This document shows positions 8,486 to 17,060 of a stretch of 64,000 nt of DNA, piece by piece. Under the pieces are notes generated by a model. It had not been told where the DNA came from, did not search any database, and saw nothing but the letters and a program-made list of their open reading frames with translations. This DNA is from Bradyrhizobium algeriense. GTDB taxonomy: Bacteria; Pseudomonadota; Alphaproteobacteria; Rhizobiales; Xanthobacteraceae. The number at the start of each line of letters is the position of its first letter. Position 1 is the first letter of the stretch. Both the position numbers and the translations under genes were made by a program. The stretch spans positions 4,960,001 to 5,024,000 of the forward strand of contig NZ_JAZHRV010000001.1 of NCBI RefSeq assembly GCF_036924595.1. The letters are read 5' to 3'.

Positions 8486-10629
8486 TTTGAAGTGGCCGTG
8501 CTGCGAGATGCAGGAGCGCTCTCCGCCGCGGCGGATGGAACTGGTTCGGGCAGCCGCTCCAGCCGCAGCGAATTCAGGACGACGACGATGCTTGAGCCGG
8601 CCATCACTGCCGCCGCCAGCACTGGCTGGAGGACTCCGACCATCGCCAGCCCAATGGCGATGAGATTATAGCCGAACGCCCACGCCAGGTTGGTGAGAAT
8701 GGTCGCGCGAACTGCGCGAGCGACGTCGATCACCCACGGCAGCGTCCGTAGCCCCTCGGGTGGGAGCACGACCGCTGCGGCCTCGCGAGCGAGGTCCGTC
8801 GCCGAACCGACGGCGATCCCGACATCGGCTCCAGCCAACACCGGCGCGTCATTGAGGCCGTCGCCTACCATCGCTGCCATGCCATGGTCATGCCGGCGGC
8901 GTCCCAGCGCTGCGCGTTTGGCCTCGGGTGTGAGGCCCGCCTCGATATCGCCGGTCTCAATTCCGACCGCAGCGGCAATCCGCACTGCGGCTGCCGGAAG
9001 ATCGCCGGTCAACAGCGTCACGCGCACCCCACGGCGGCGCAGCGCTTCGACGGTCGAGCGCGCCTCCGGCAGCGGCGTATCGTCAAGTGAAAGCGCAGCA
9101 TATGCCTGCTCGCCCCAGCCGACATAGATCACGGAATGGCTGCTCGCTTCACGCTGTCTCCCGTGCTCAGCCAGATTTGGCGTCAGCGACCAACCCAACT
9201 CCCGCATCAATGCGGCGCTGCCTGCCGCTACGATCCGACCGTCCGATTTGCCACGGATGCCACGCCCCGGCACGACTCGAACGTCGTGGATGGCGACTGG
9301 CTCGAGCCCGCGCGCAGCTGCCGCTGCAGCTATGGCGCGGGCCAAGCCGTGCTCGGAATGACGCTCCAGTCCGGCGGCATGCGCGAGCACCGCATCGGCG
9401 CTGGTTCCATCGCTGTCGATAGCGACAACGCGCGCCTGACCCGAGGTGAGCGTGCCGGTCTTGTCAAAGGCGATCAGCCGGATGCGCGCCAGCGCCTCAA
9501 GCGCGGCTGGGTCGCGCACCAGGCAGCCGTGTCGGGCCAGCCGTCCAATGCCCAGCGAGGTGGCCATCGGTGCCGCCAGCCCGACTGCGCAGGGACAGGC
9601 CACCACCAGTACCGCAAGGCCGATCAATAGCGCACGGTCGAACGATAAGTGCTGCGCCCAGTACACCGACGCTCCAATGCCCAGCACGAGGATAATCGGC
9701 ACGAAGACGCCTACAATGTTGTCGGCGAGACGCTGGCTCGGGCTGCGGCGGATCAATGCATCCCGTACCGATCGACAAATCTGCGCCCAGCGGGTCGCGT
9801 TTGCCACGCCGCGGCTTTGGATCAGGAGCGGCCCGTCAAGATTGATGCTGCCGGCGATCACATGCGAGCCGACGCCCTTGGCGATCTGCCGGCTTTCGCC
9901 TGTGAGCAGGGCCTCGTCAGTGTGCGATTCGCCCTCCATGATCACGCCGTCGACGGGAATGCGTTCGCCCGGCCGAACTCGAACCAGCACACCTGCGTCA
10001 ACCTCGCGCACCGGCCGGCGGTACTCTCCGTCGCCAATGACGACGGTGGCCCACTCACTTTCCGCGGCCAAGAGCGGCTGCAGGTCACGCGCCGCCCGTG
10101 CACGCCCGGCGGCGTCGAGATAGTAGCCCGCGGTGAACAGCATCAGCACCATGGTGGCCGTATCGAAGTAAACCTGCGGGCTGCCCTCGATGGTGGCAAA
10201 AGCGGAATAAAAGTAGGCGGCGCCGACGCCGAGCACGATGAGTGCCGAGGAGGTCAGGCGCCCCTCCATGCCGTGGAGCCACGCCTCGCGCAGAAACGGT
10301 CCGCCGAGAATGATCACTGCGGGTGTTGCGAACAGCCAGAGCAGAAGATGAATCCAGGGAAGCATCTCGGCATCCGCGCCGCTGAAGGCGTCGCTGTACA
10401 GGAGCAGGCTGAACAGCATGATATTCATGGAGAGAAAGCCGCCGACGCCGAGCCGAATCAGCAGCCAAGCGGCCTCCCATTCCTCGGTTTTGCCGTGCTT
10501 GACCTGGTAGGCGATACAGCAGCCGTAGCAGCAGAATGCGCAAGCCTCACCGTTCACCGTGAGTCGCATCGCCCGCCGCCCGATGGGTAACAGGCAGTGG
10601 CTGCACAGCGCATGGTCCTGGGCCGTCAT
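8470..10629 (-). CDS. fixI: FixI/CcoI-type copper-translocating P-type ATPase
   Basis: A 719-residue heavy-metal P1B-type ATPase that moves copper for assembly of the cbb3 oxidase. The N-terminus is very Cys-rich (C9, C12, C30, C33, C34, C37, C38), like CcoI and FixI. It carries the CPC metal motif (VACPCAVG), the phosphorylation site DKTGTLTSG and the hinge GDGLNDAP. The normal HP dipeptide is changed: SEHGLA replaces SEHPLA. The start is the ATG at 10629, which overlaps the stop of the SafE-like gene by 4 bases; the frame is open upstream but that part is not protein-like. It is the last gene of the oxidase operon. Confidence 0.92.
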   Translation of the reverse strand: MTAQDHALCSHCLLPIGRRAMRLTVNGEACAFCCYGCCIAYQVKHGKTEEWEAAWLLIRLGVGGFLSMNIMLFSLLLYSDAFSGADAEMLPWIHLLLWLFATPAVIILGGPFLREAWLHGMEGRLTSSALIVLGVGAAYFYSAFATIEGSPQVYFDTATMVLMLFTAGYYLDAAGRARAARDLQPLLAAESEWATVVIGDGEYRRPVREVDAGVLVRVRPGERIPVDGVIMEGESHTDEALLTGESRQIAKGVGSHVIAGSINLDGPLLIQSRGVANATRWAQICRSVRDALIRRSPSQRLADNIVGVFVPIILVLGIGASVYWAQHLSFDRALLIGLAVLVVACPCAVGLAAPMATSLGIGRLARHGCLVRDPAALEALARIRLIAFDKTGTLTSGQARVVAIDSDGTSADAVLAHAAGLERHSEHGLARAIAAAAAARGLEPVAIHDVRVVPGRGIRGKSDGRIVAAGSAALMRELGWSLTPNLAEHGRQREASSHSVIYVGWGEQAYAALSLDDTPLPEARSTVEALRRRGVRVTLLTGDLPAAAVRIAAAVGIETGDIEAGLTPEAKRAALGRRRHDHGMAAMVGDGLNDAPVLAGADVGIAVGSATDLAREAAAVVLPPEGLRTLPWVIDVARAVRATILTNLAWAFGYNLIAIGLAMVGVLQPVLAAAVMAGSSIVVVLNSLRLERLPEPVPSAAAESAPASRSTATSNQKAA

Positions 10630-11345
10630 GCTGGTTCTGTCCAGCCATGCGCGAAGTGCACCGCGAAGGGCAGGATGCCGCGGCCGACGGTAACGAGACC
10701 GAGCAGCAGGATGCAGCTGCCCGCTAGCCATACGCCCCGTTGCCGCCACGCTGGCGCCAGCGCTCGACCAACGCCGCCCATCAGCAGCAATGCGGGGAAG
10801 GTCCCGAGCCCGAACGCGGCCATGGTAAGAAAGCCGTGCAGTGCCCCGGCCGTGCTCGCCGCCTGCGCAGCAAAGGCGTAGACCAGCGGACAAGGCAGGA
10901 AGCCGTTGAATACGCCAAACGCGAGCGGGGCGGCATGTCCCGGCGCCGTCAACAGGCTGCGCAGCGATGCCGCGAGCGTACTGGCGCCGAAGCCGGCCGT
11001 GACGCGATGCAGGTGCGGCAGCAGGCCAAAGAACTGCAGCGCCATGGCGATCATCAGCAGTCCGGCGAGGATCGCGAGGATCCGCTGACCGGTGTCAAGC
11101 GGACCGCTCAGCAGCGGAACTGTCGCTCCCTGCGGCGTGCATATGACCTGGCCGAAGGCGCCCGCTAGTCCGCCGAGAAAGCAGTAGGTCGTCAATCGAC
11201 CGGTATTGTACAGCAGATGGCGCAGAACTGTCGCGCCGCGTCCCTGCGGATCGCGGCCCAGCGCACAAGCGAACCCGCCGCACATACCGATGCAGTGAAA
11301 GCTCCCTGCGAACCCTGCGACAAAGATCACGAGATAGGCGGCCAT
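10626..11345 (-). CDS. SafE/TauE-family membrane protein of the oxidase assembly operon
   Basis: A 239-residue polytopic membrane protein of the sulfite exporter TauE/SafE family. A Gly- and Cys-containing first segment (SFHCIGMCGGFACALG) is typical of the cbb3-linked branch, often found next to CcoI and thought to help copper handling. About six hydrophobic segments are visible. The start is set at the ATG at 11345; an in-frame TTG at 11369 would add eight residues. It is coupled to the downstream ATPase gene through an ATGA overlap. The role in oxidase biogenesis is inferred from location; a sulfite export role is not excluded. Confidence 0.82.
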   Translation of the reverse strand: MAAYLVIFVAGFAGSFHCIGMCGGFACALGRDPQGRGATVLRHLLYNTGRLTTYCFLGGLAGAFGQVICTPQGATVPLLSGPLDTGQRILAILAGLLMIAMALQFFGLLPHLHRVTAGFGASTLAASLRSLLTAPGHAAPLAFGVFNGFLPCPLVYAFAAQAASTAGALHGFLTMAAFGLGTFPALLLMGGVGRALAPAWRQRGVWLAGSCILLLGLVTVGRGILPFAVHFAHGWTEPA

Positions 11346-11402
11346 CGGCAGATTGCCCTGCCCATCCAACGCTTGTGCAGCGACGGCACCACTTCGCCGC
11401 CG

Positions 11403-11525
11403 CTACCCACGCACGAGATAGGCGACCCAAACGAGGAAGGCGACGGTGGCTATCGCGAAGCCGACTAACGCGATGATCTGGATCGCACTCGCATCGGCGA
11501 GCGAAAAAACCGGATTCTCGATCAT
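11403..11525 (-). CDS. 40-residue single-pass membrane peptide
   Basis: A short gene with a strong AGGAGG ribosome-binding site seven bases before the ATG at 11525. The product has a polar start (MIENPVFSL), one hydrophobic helix of about 22 residues and ends VAYLVRG. It sits inside the oxidase operon between a second 40-residue peptide and the SafE-like gene. Small single-helix subunits are common accessories of cbb3 oxidases (CcoQ, CcoM, CcoH), so an accessory role is plausible, but I do not recognise the family. Confidence 0.6.
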   Translation of the reverse strand: MIENPVFSLADASAIQIIALVGFAIATVAFLVWVAYLVRG

Positions 11526-11539
11526 GCGCGCCCTCCTGG

Positions 11540-11662
11540 TCAGCCGAAATAGACACGGACTACGTTTATGGCTAACTCGATGAACAGGAACAGCAGATTC
11601 AAGGCCACGAGGGCGAGAATGATCCTGGCTACCAGCACCTTCTGCTCCTTCAGAACCGGCAA
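11540..11662 (-). CDS. 40-residue membrane peptide, TTG start
   Basis: A second 40-residue peptide encoded 14 bases upstream of the previous one. It starts at a TTG preceded by AAGGAGCAGGA, a good ribosome-binding site. The product has a lysine-rich start (PVLKEQKVLVAR), then a single hydrophobic helix and the end VVRVYFG. The two peptides have the same length and topology but little residue identity. The good initiation signal and the operon setting argue that it is real. Function unknown; an oxidase accessory subunit is the natural guess. Confidence 0.5.
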   Translation of the reverse strand: MPVLKEQKVLVARIILALVALNLLFLFIELAINVVRVYFG

Positions 11663-11725
11663 TTCCTGCTCCTTTATTTCGAATCGGAATCAGTCAGTCA
11701 CCAGCTTGCACGTGGGTCGGGATCG

Positions 11726-11935
11726 CTAGACACGTCCCGGTCCCAGCCCACCCCAATAGACGACGAGATAATACAGCGCCCAGATGAAGAGGACGGCATA
11801 GACAACCAGCAGCCACATGGGAATGTAACCGTGACGAGACTGAATAGTGCCGCCGGCATACTCCTCCATCTCCTCCGTATCGGCGGGTGAGCTGTTATTC
11901 GCCGTCGTGTTTGGCGTTCGCGTCGGATCCGTCAT
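11726..11935 (-). CDS. Small membrane protein resembling the CcoP N-terminal anchor
   Basis: A 69-residue protein with a polar, Thr/Asn/Glu-rich first half and one membrane helix preceded by RHGYIPMWLL and followed by YWGGLGPG. This layout recalls the N-terminal transmembrane segment of CcoP/FixP (charged arm, PxWW-type entry, Tyr-rich helix, Tyr/Trp-Pro/Gly exit). It contains no haem motif. Its first 41 bases overlap the 3' end of the ccoS-like gene in another frame. Because the CcoP haem domains are fused to CcoO in this operon, this may be the detached CcoP anchor; that is inference. Confidence 0.65.
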   Translation of the reverse strand: MTDPTRTPNTTANNSSPADTEEMEEYAGGTIQSRHGYIPMWLLVVYAVLFIWALYYLVVYWGGLGPGRV

Positions 11936-12086
11936 CGCCGATCTCCCTCTGCAGGAAACGTATGGATGCATCGTTGGCGCCGCTAAAGGCGCCTGAGAGC
12001 ACGCCCCAAATGAAGACGCAGAGTGCACCGAGACTCATCATCAATGCTGCAATGTAGGGGCCGACGATCTCGAAATAGATGGTCAT
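11895..12086 (-). CDS. ccoS: CcoS/FixS-like oxidase maturation protein
   Basis: A 63-residue protein with one N-terminal membrane helix and the block FIWGVLSGAFSGANDASIRFL, here read in parts: FIWGVLSGAF resembles the CcoS signature (F-W-x-x-x-SGQF-D) and is followed by an Asp/Arg-rich tail. CcoS is needed to insert haem and copper into cbb3 oxidase subunit I. The start lies 7 bases after the stop of the CcoO-CcoP fusion gene. Most of the tail overlaps the next small gene in a different frame. The family call is from the short signature, so moderately sure. Confidence 0.72.
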   Translation of the reverse strand: MTIYFEIVGPYIAALMMSLGALCVFIWGVLSGAFSGANDASIRFLQREIGDDGSDANAKHDGE

Positions 12087-12092
12087 CGCTCA

Positions 12093-13772
12093 TTACTCCT
12101 TGGCGGCCCGTTGTTCGGCCGCACCGTTCCTGCTGCGACCGGCAAGGACGCTGGCGCGGCTCGCGGCACGGCCGCTTGGAACGTAGGCTTTGTCGGGCGT
12201 ACCGGCCTCGAGTGCGGGATCGTTAAGCGCCATGCGATCACTGGGGGCGATCGGCAGCGGTTCACCCGACAGCGGATCCTTGTAGGCCGACAGCGCAAGC
12301 ACGTAGTAGGAGAGCGCCCAGCGGTCCTCTTCCGAAAGCGGATCCCGGTAGGATGGCATGGGCGTGCCGCTCAGCCCGGTCGTCATGGTGCGGAAGATGT
12401 CCTCAACGGTAGGACCCGACTTGAACTGGCCGGCGGTAAGGTCCGCGGGCGGGCTTGGAAAGCCCAGATCGTCCTTCAGCCCGGGAGCCTTTTCGCCATC
12501 ACCCTTCCCGGTTCGACCATGGCATTCCCAACACTTCGCACTCTGCCACACATCCTTGGCGCGAGTGAGCATCTGCTCAGACGGAACAGGCGGCCGCCCG
12601 ATGTACAGGGGCGGACCTGGCGGTTCTTCCTTGAAATAGGCATAGGGCTTTGCCGGATCGGAACGGTCGACCGCCAGCTCGTACTTGATGTACTGAATGA
12701 CGGCGAGGCGGTCGATTATATGCAGTTCGTGCCAGGCTGGCATAGCCGTGCCCCGAACGCCGCGTGTAATGGTGCGCAGAAGGTCACCGTCGGTTGGCAA
12801 CGGCTCCTTGGTCAGCCTGAACTTGAAAACCGCCGCCGCGAAGCTCCTCGGGCGCTGCTTGTACATAAAGGTTGCAGCCGGTCCATTACCGTCGCCGCTG
12901 TCCCCGTGGCAGCCGAGACATCGCCGCTGATAGACCTCTTTGCCGTAGGCGATCCATTCGCTCGATCGCGGCACCGTAGCATCCGTAACTTCGAGCTTTT
13001 GCGGCTCAAACAGGTCCCGCCACTTGCCGCGATTCATGCCAAGTTTCTGGAGATAAGCGATGAGACCCTGCAGCGCTTCTGTCTCGGCGGCGACGTTGAC
13101 GGTGTCGCCTGTATATTCCTTGTTCGGTGTCCAAACGATCGGAGCTTTGCCGCGCGCCGCCATGGGCACAAACAGAAGTCCATCGGCGTTCGGCGTGAGC
13201 TTAACCTGCTCCTTGCTTTCGAATGCGAAGAGCTTCTCAGTAGCTGGCGTTCGTTCCAGGCTACGATTACCAGCTCCGTCATCGACAATCTTGACTCGTT
13301 CCGCGGACGTCTCGAACAGTCCCCGAAAAGGCGCCATATTCGAATCCGGCGAGAGCATTCGGGGATTCCAGAAATGCGCGAGATGCCATTCGTCGCTGAA
13401 CTTGAGCCCGACCCGCGTCAGATCCGGCCCGATACGCCGGGTGCCCCACAGGTGCGGCACATCGAAGGCGTATTCGCCGGCCTCGGAGACCGGACCCCAA
13501 CGGCGCGTCTCGCCGGTCACCGGACGCACGTATTGCGAATGGCAGTACCAACACCCCTCGCGCAGATAGACCTGGCGGCCGAGCTGCTGCAGCGGCGTAT
13601 AATCGGTGGCCTCGGTCACCATCCATTTGAGCTGACCAAAATCGGTCCGGACCACGGCGGTTACGTCGGTCGTCCGCGCCGTTGGCTCAATAAAGGGTAG
13701 GATGCCCTGGGTGACGACGGCGAGGAAGAAGAAGAAGACGCCGGCCACCAGAGCGACAAAGCGCGCACTCAT
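12093..13772 (-). CDS. Fused CcoO-CcoP triple-haem subunit of a cbb3-type oxidase
   Basis: A 559-residue protein that joins two normally separate cytochrome subunits. Residues 1-30 form one membrane anchor. The CcoO part carries the haem motif CWYCH at 74-78 with the family context HSQYVRPVTGE. Two class I cytochrome domains follow, with CLGCH at 285-289 and CWECH at 414-418, each with a later Met ligand (GTAMPAW, GTPMPSY). This corresponds to the dihaem part of CcoP without its own anchor. The C-terminus is an Ala/Arg-rich tail. The gene overlaps the 3' end of ccoN by 4 bases (ATGA). It should pass electrons from periplasmic cytochromes to CcoN. Confidence 0.88.
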   Translation of the reverse strand: MSARFVALVAGVFFFFLAVVTQGILPFIEPTARTTDVTAVVRTDFGQLKWMVTEATDYTPLQQLGRQVYLREGCWYCHSQYVRPVTGETRRWGPVSEAGEYAFDVPHLWGTRRIGPDLTRVGLKFSDEWHLAHFWNPRMLSPDSNMAPFRGLFETSAERVKIVDDGAGNRSLERTPATEKLFAFESKEQVKLTPNADGLLFVPMAARGKAPIVWTPNKEYTGDTVNVAAETEALQGLIAYLQKLGMNRGKWRDLFEPQKLEVTDATVPRSSEWIAYGKEVYQRRCLGCHGDSGDGNGPAATFMYKQRPRSFAAAVFKFRLTKEPLPTDGDLLRTITRGVRGTAMPAWHELHIIDRLAVIQYIKYELAVDRSDPAKPYAYFKEEPPGPPLYIGRPPVPSEQMLTRAKDVWQSAKCWECHGRTGKGDGEKAPGLKDDLGFPSPPADLTAGQFKSGPTVEDIFRTMTTGLSGTPMPSYRDPLSEEDRWALSYYVLALSAYKDPLSGEPLPIAPSDRMALNDPALEAGTPDKAYVPSGRAASRASVLAGRSRNGAAEQRAAKE

Positions 13773-15226
13773 TCGGCTGGCCCTCCAGCGGGAATTGGCG
13801 CAGCACCTGGGACTGGAACGGGCTCTCTTCCCTCGGCCGGGCGACTAAGTGCGGTCATCATAAGATTGAAGACGAGCAAGGACATCCCGATGTCCATCGT
13901 GATGCCGCTGAGCGTACGCACGAGCCAATAGGCTTTCATCCGGACCACCGTGTCGAGCCACTCGGTGCCATTCATCCATTCGAAGCCTTGCTGCAGACCT
14001 CCGGCAGTCAGCACCAGACCCATGGTCGTAATTCCGACGGTGATCAGCCAGAACGACCAGTTGCCAAGGGTCCATGACCAAAGCTCGCGTTTGACCGCGC
14101 GCGGCCACACGTAAATCAGACCGCCCATCGCCCAGACCACGAACGTGCCGAAAACGGTGAGGTGCGAGTGTGAGATGACGAAGTCGGTGAAATGGGTGGG
14201 CTGCTGGATCGAGCGCAACGCCTCGGTCGAGCCCTGGAAGCAACCCACCAGATACATCAGCGAGCCCATGATCAGGAACTTCGCGGGGAGATTCTTCCCG
14301 AATCCATCCCAGCGCCCCTTCACTGTACCGAAGAAGTTCACCAGCACGGTCCACACGGGAATTATCAGCAACATGGAGGTGATGATCGCGAGAGTCTCGG
14401 TCCAGTCGGCGATCGGGCTATACAGATAATGGTGGATGCCAACGAAGGGATAGAACAGCGCGAGCGACCAGAAACCCACCAACGATAGCTGGTGTGCGTA
14501 AAGCGGATTGCGCACAGCGACCGGTAGGAAATAGTAGATGAGCACGTAGCCTGCGGGCGTGAGCCACAGTCCGACGATGTAGTGGATGTAGAGGCCATGG
14601 AATGCGGCGCTATTAATGCCTGGAATCGTGTAGGGAAGGATGAAGCTACCCAGCAAGAGATTCATCGTCGTCCACACAAAGGCCCCTATAAGATACCAGA
14701 GCGCCACATAGAGCGGCGCCTCGAGCCGTCGTGCGATGGTGAGAAGGAACTGTGCCGTCGTCGCCGCGATGACGATGAAGATGGGAATCTCGGCGAAGAG
14801 CGGGAGCTCGCCCGCCTCCAGACCATGGTTCTGCGCAAAAGGCAGCGAGATCAGCCCCGCCGCCAGGCTGATGTTATAGAGCCATGCCAGCGGTACGCCC
14901 CATTGTGCCCATGGCACCCGCACCCCGCAGAGGCGCGGGACTAGATAGTGACATTCGCCAATGAAAAGGGCGGAAAAGGCGCCGAAGATGACGCCATTGA
15001 CATGCACCGGCCGCAGCCGGCCAAAAGTCAGCCCTAGATTACTGGTCCCAAGATAATCCGGATAGTTGAAGAGACCCGAGATCGCCACGCCGACCGATGG
15101 CATGACGAGGAGCCAGAACATGCCCCAATAAAGCCAGATTCGGACCACGCGCCAATCGACCAGATCATCCAAGTTGATGCCGCTGAACCTGCCGCGCAGT
15201 CTTTCTGCAGGAAACACCTCCGCCAT
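13769..15226 (-). CDS. ccoN: cbb3-type cytochrome oxidase catalytic subunit I
   Basis: A 485-residue haem-copper oxidase subunit with about twelve membrane helices. Haem and copper ligands are in place: RPVHVNG for low-spin haem, HYIVGLWLTPAG and GIHHYLYSP for CuB, and SHSHLTVFG for the high-spin and low-spin haems. The tyrosine in FWSLALFYPFVGIHH sits where the cross-linked Tyr of C-type oxidases lies. A strong AAGGGGGA site precedes the ATG at 15226. The C-terminus is Pro/Ala-rich. It is translationally coupled to the CcoO-CcoP fusion. The sequence is diverged from ordinary FixN, so it may be a separate lineage. Confidence 0.92.
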   Translation of the reverse strand: MAEVFPAERLRGRFSGINLDDLVDWRVVRIWLYWGMFWLLVMPSVGVAISGLFNYPDYLGTSNLGLTFGRLRPVHVNGVIFGAFSALFIGECHYLVPRLCGVRVPWAQWGVPLAWLYNISLAAGLISLPFAQNHGLEAGELPLFAEIPIFIVIAATTAQFLLTIARRLEAPLYVALWYLIGAFVWTTMNLLLGSFILPYTIPGINSAAFHGLYIHYIVGLWLTPAGYVLIYYFLPVAVRNPLYAHQLSLVGFWSLALFYPFVGIHHYLYSPIADWTETLAIITSMLLIIPVWTVLVNFFGTVKGRWDGFGKNLPAKFLIMGSLMYLVGCFQGSTEALRSIQQPTHFTDFVISHSHLTVFGTFVVWAMGGLIYVWPRAVKRELWSWTLGNWSFWLITVGITTMGLVLTAGGLQQGFEWMNGTEWLDTVVRMKAYWLVRTLSGITMDIGMSLLVFNLMMTALSRPAEGREPVPVPGAAPIPAGGPAE

Positions 15227-15334
15227 GGAGCATTCCCCCTTCTTGTCCGCTAATGCGTTCTCTCCTGTTCCCGGATAGACGCAGCTTCGACAGCAATGAC
15301 CCGCGCTAGAAGCCTCCGCTTCGCAGCATCGAAA

Positions 15335-15790
15335 TCAGAACTTGCCCGGGTTCAACACCGAGCCGCTCTGCGACCAATAGATGTACGCTTCCAGCGCCTT
15401 CATCGCGTCCGAGTCATCGGCGATCTTTTCGCCCTGGTTGGGCTTCTCGATGCACCAATTGATCATGTCGCGCAGCGTCGCAAACTTGGCCATCTGCGCT
15501 TGGTACTTCGGGAACGTGGCGGGGTGGGTATCGGCCGTCATGGGATGGCACATAGCGCAGGCCATTCCCGTCTTGGACAACACGACACCCATCGCCTCCT
15601 CGGTCGCTGCGTCACCGTGGAACAGCAGGTCGCCCTTGCGGACCTGCTCCATGAACACTTGCTGGTAGGAGTTCAGCAGCTGCGGCGTCACCGGATCCTT
15701 GTGCGCACCCGCAGGGCCGACCAGGACGGCAAGCGCTACCGCCGGGGCAGCGCGGAACAGAATGAAACGGCATGTTATCGACGCGGTCAT
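15335..15790 (-). CDS. Exported monohaem cytochrome c, TsdA/SoxA-like
   Basis: A 151-residue exported cytochrome. The signal peptide ends near GPAGAHKD, and the haem motif CAMCHP is followed by a SoxA/TsdA-like C-terminal block (LRDMINWCIEK ... MKALEAYIYW). The additional cysteine in NWCIEK is one residue of that block. The start is placed at the ATG at 15790 because AGGAGG lies seven bases before it; an ATG at 15796 is too close to that site. It lies 108 bases upstream of ccoN on the same strand and is a likely electron donor to the oxidase or a sulfur-compound cytochrome. Confidence 0.8.
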   Translation of the reverse strand: MTASITCRFILFRAAPAVALAVLVGPAGAHKDPVTPQLLNSYQQVFMEQVRKGDLLFHGDAATEEAMGVVLSKTGMACAMCHPMTADTHPATFPKYQAQMAKFATLRDMINWCIEKPNQGEKIADDSDAMKALEAYIYWSQSGSVLNPGKF

Positions 15791-15801
15791 GCCCATTCCT
15801 C

Positions 15802-16932
15802 CTAATATGGCCAGATACCATCAGCGATCCGGGGTCGCAAAACCTCGGGAATGCTCTTCGCATAGTCATCTGGAGACTGCGCGTACACTTGCTTGCGCCA
15901 CATTACGTATTCGGCGTCGACTTTGTCCTGGGCACTGACGTCGATCTTGGCCCAACCGACCCCGTCAAAGTGATCACCGGGGTCGACCCGGATCATCGGC
16001 TTTGTAAGCTTCGGCACCCCCTCCGGCGCGTAAGGCCAAGGCCATGAGGTTGCCAGCATGCCGATCGAGCGCATGGTGCCAATCTCGTTGTAGAGCACCT
16101 GATGCGTGTGACCGTGAATGTTGGTGACTTTGGTGTAGGGCTTGAGCACCTCGTTTACCTCGCGCCAGTCGCGCACCCAGAAGTTCCATGGCGGATAGTA
16201 CTCGTACAGCGGATTGTGGCTGAAGATGACGACCGGCCGGTTCCGATCCCAATTGGCAAGCGTCTTCTGCAGCCAGTCGAGCTGATCGCGGCCGACGCCC
16301 GCCCACGGCCCAGCGACGGTGCCGTCGAGCGTGGCCATGTGCCCCATCCGCTCCTCGGGACTCATCTTCTTCGCCGTCCAATAGTCCGGACCGCGACTGA
16401 CGGTGTCGAGCCCGACAAAGCGCACGCCCTTATGGTCGAATGTCCAGTTGGGCTGACCGAACAGTTCGCCCCACTTCTTACCCATGTCGAGGTACCAATC
16501 GTGCTCGCCCGGAATGTAGACCTTGCGGATGTTGACTTCTTTCAAGATCTCCACACCGAGCTCAAGTTCTTCGACCTTGCCAAGCTGGGCCAGGTCGCCG
16601 CCGAAAATCAGGAAGTCGGCCGGCGGACTCATGGCCTGTACCTCCTTGGCGGCGCGCACTGTCTTCTCGACGAAGCGCGTATTGAGGGACTTCGGATAGA
16701 GATGGGTGTCGGAGATCCAGGCAAACTTGAATGGCGCCTCGGCCGCATAAGCGACGTCGAGAGTGTTGAGCAGCGGCCACCAGGCGAAGGTCTCGGCTAC
16801 TGTCGCCGCCCCGACCAGACATGATCTGTGCACGAAGGTGCGCCGGGTAATCCGCAGCGAGGGGTCAGGACGCACTCCGGGCTGTTGGAGTACCGCGGCT
16901 ATTTCACGCCGATCGCGCTCAAGCTCGGACAT
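15802..16932 (-). CDS. Tat-exported metallophosphoesterase
   Basis: A 376-residue calcineurin-like phosphoesterase with a twin-arginine signal (TRRTFVHRSCLVGAA) near residue 30. Metal-site motifs run in order: WISDTHLY, FGGDLAQLG, PGEHDWY, FSHNPLY and NIHGHTHQ. The third motif normally reads GNHD or GNHE; here Asn is replaced by Glu. The start at 16932 follows a GGGAGG site. It ends 12 bases before the start of the cytochrome c gene, inside the sulfur/oxidase block, so a periplasmic role linked to that block is likely. The substrate is unknown. Confidence 0.85.
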   Translation of the reverse strand: MSELERDRREIAAVLQQPGVRPDPSLRITRRTFVHRSCLVGAATVAETFAWWPLLNTLDVAYAAEAPFKFAWISDTHLYPKSLNTRFVEKTVRAAKEVQAMSPPADFLIFGGDLAQLGKVEELELGVEILKEVNIRKVYIPGEHDWYLDMGKKWGELFGQPNWTFDHKGVRFVGLDTVSRGPDYWTAKKMSPEERMGHMATLDGTVAGPWAGVGRDQLDWLQKTLANWDRNRPVVIFSHNPLYEYYPPWNFWVRDWREVNEVLKPYTKVTNIHGHTHQVLYNEIGTMRSIGMLATSWPWPYAPEGVPKLTKPMIRVDPGDHFDGVGWAKIDVSAQDKVDAEYVMWRKQVYAQSPDDYAKSIPEVLRPRIADGIWPY

Positions 16933-17060
16933 GAGTTTCCTCCCTTGCGATAGGTCGTAACAAGACGTCACTCCTCTAACGCGATGCGAATCCGGCTCTT
17001 CGCGACCTCGCTACATTCTTTTCTTTGGCTCGATTGTCGCGTGTCGAGCCGAAGACGTCG

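Noticed and set aside
12111..13700. A 529-codon open frame on the plus strand
   Set aside because: It is antisense to the triple-haem oxidase subunit, which has three CxxCH sites and a coupled start. No motif or ribosome-binding site supports the plus-strand frame.
15227..15334. An FNR/FixK box (TTGATnnnnATCAA) in front of the oxidase genes
   Set aside because: I looked in the gap before ccoN and in the divergent gap at 17.88-18.03 kb and found no acceptable match.
17027..17050. Inverted repeat GGCTCGA / TCGAGCC as a terminator of the cupredoxin-like gene
   Set aside because: The stem is only 7 bases, the loop 10 bases, and in the minus direction it is followed by a purine-rich stretch rather than T residues.
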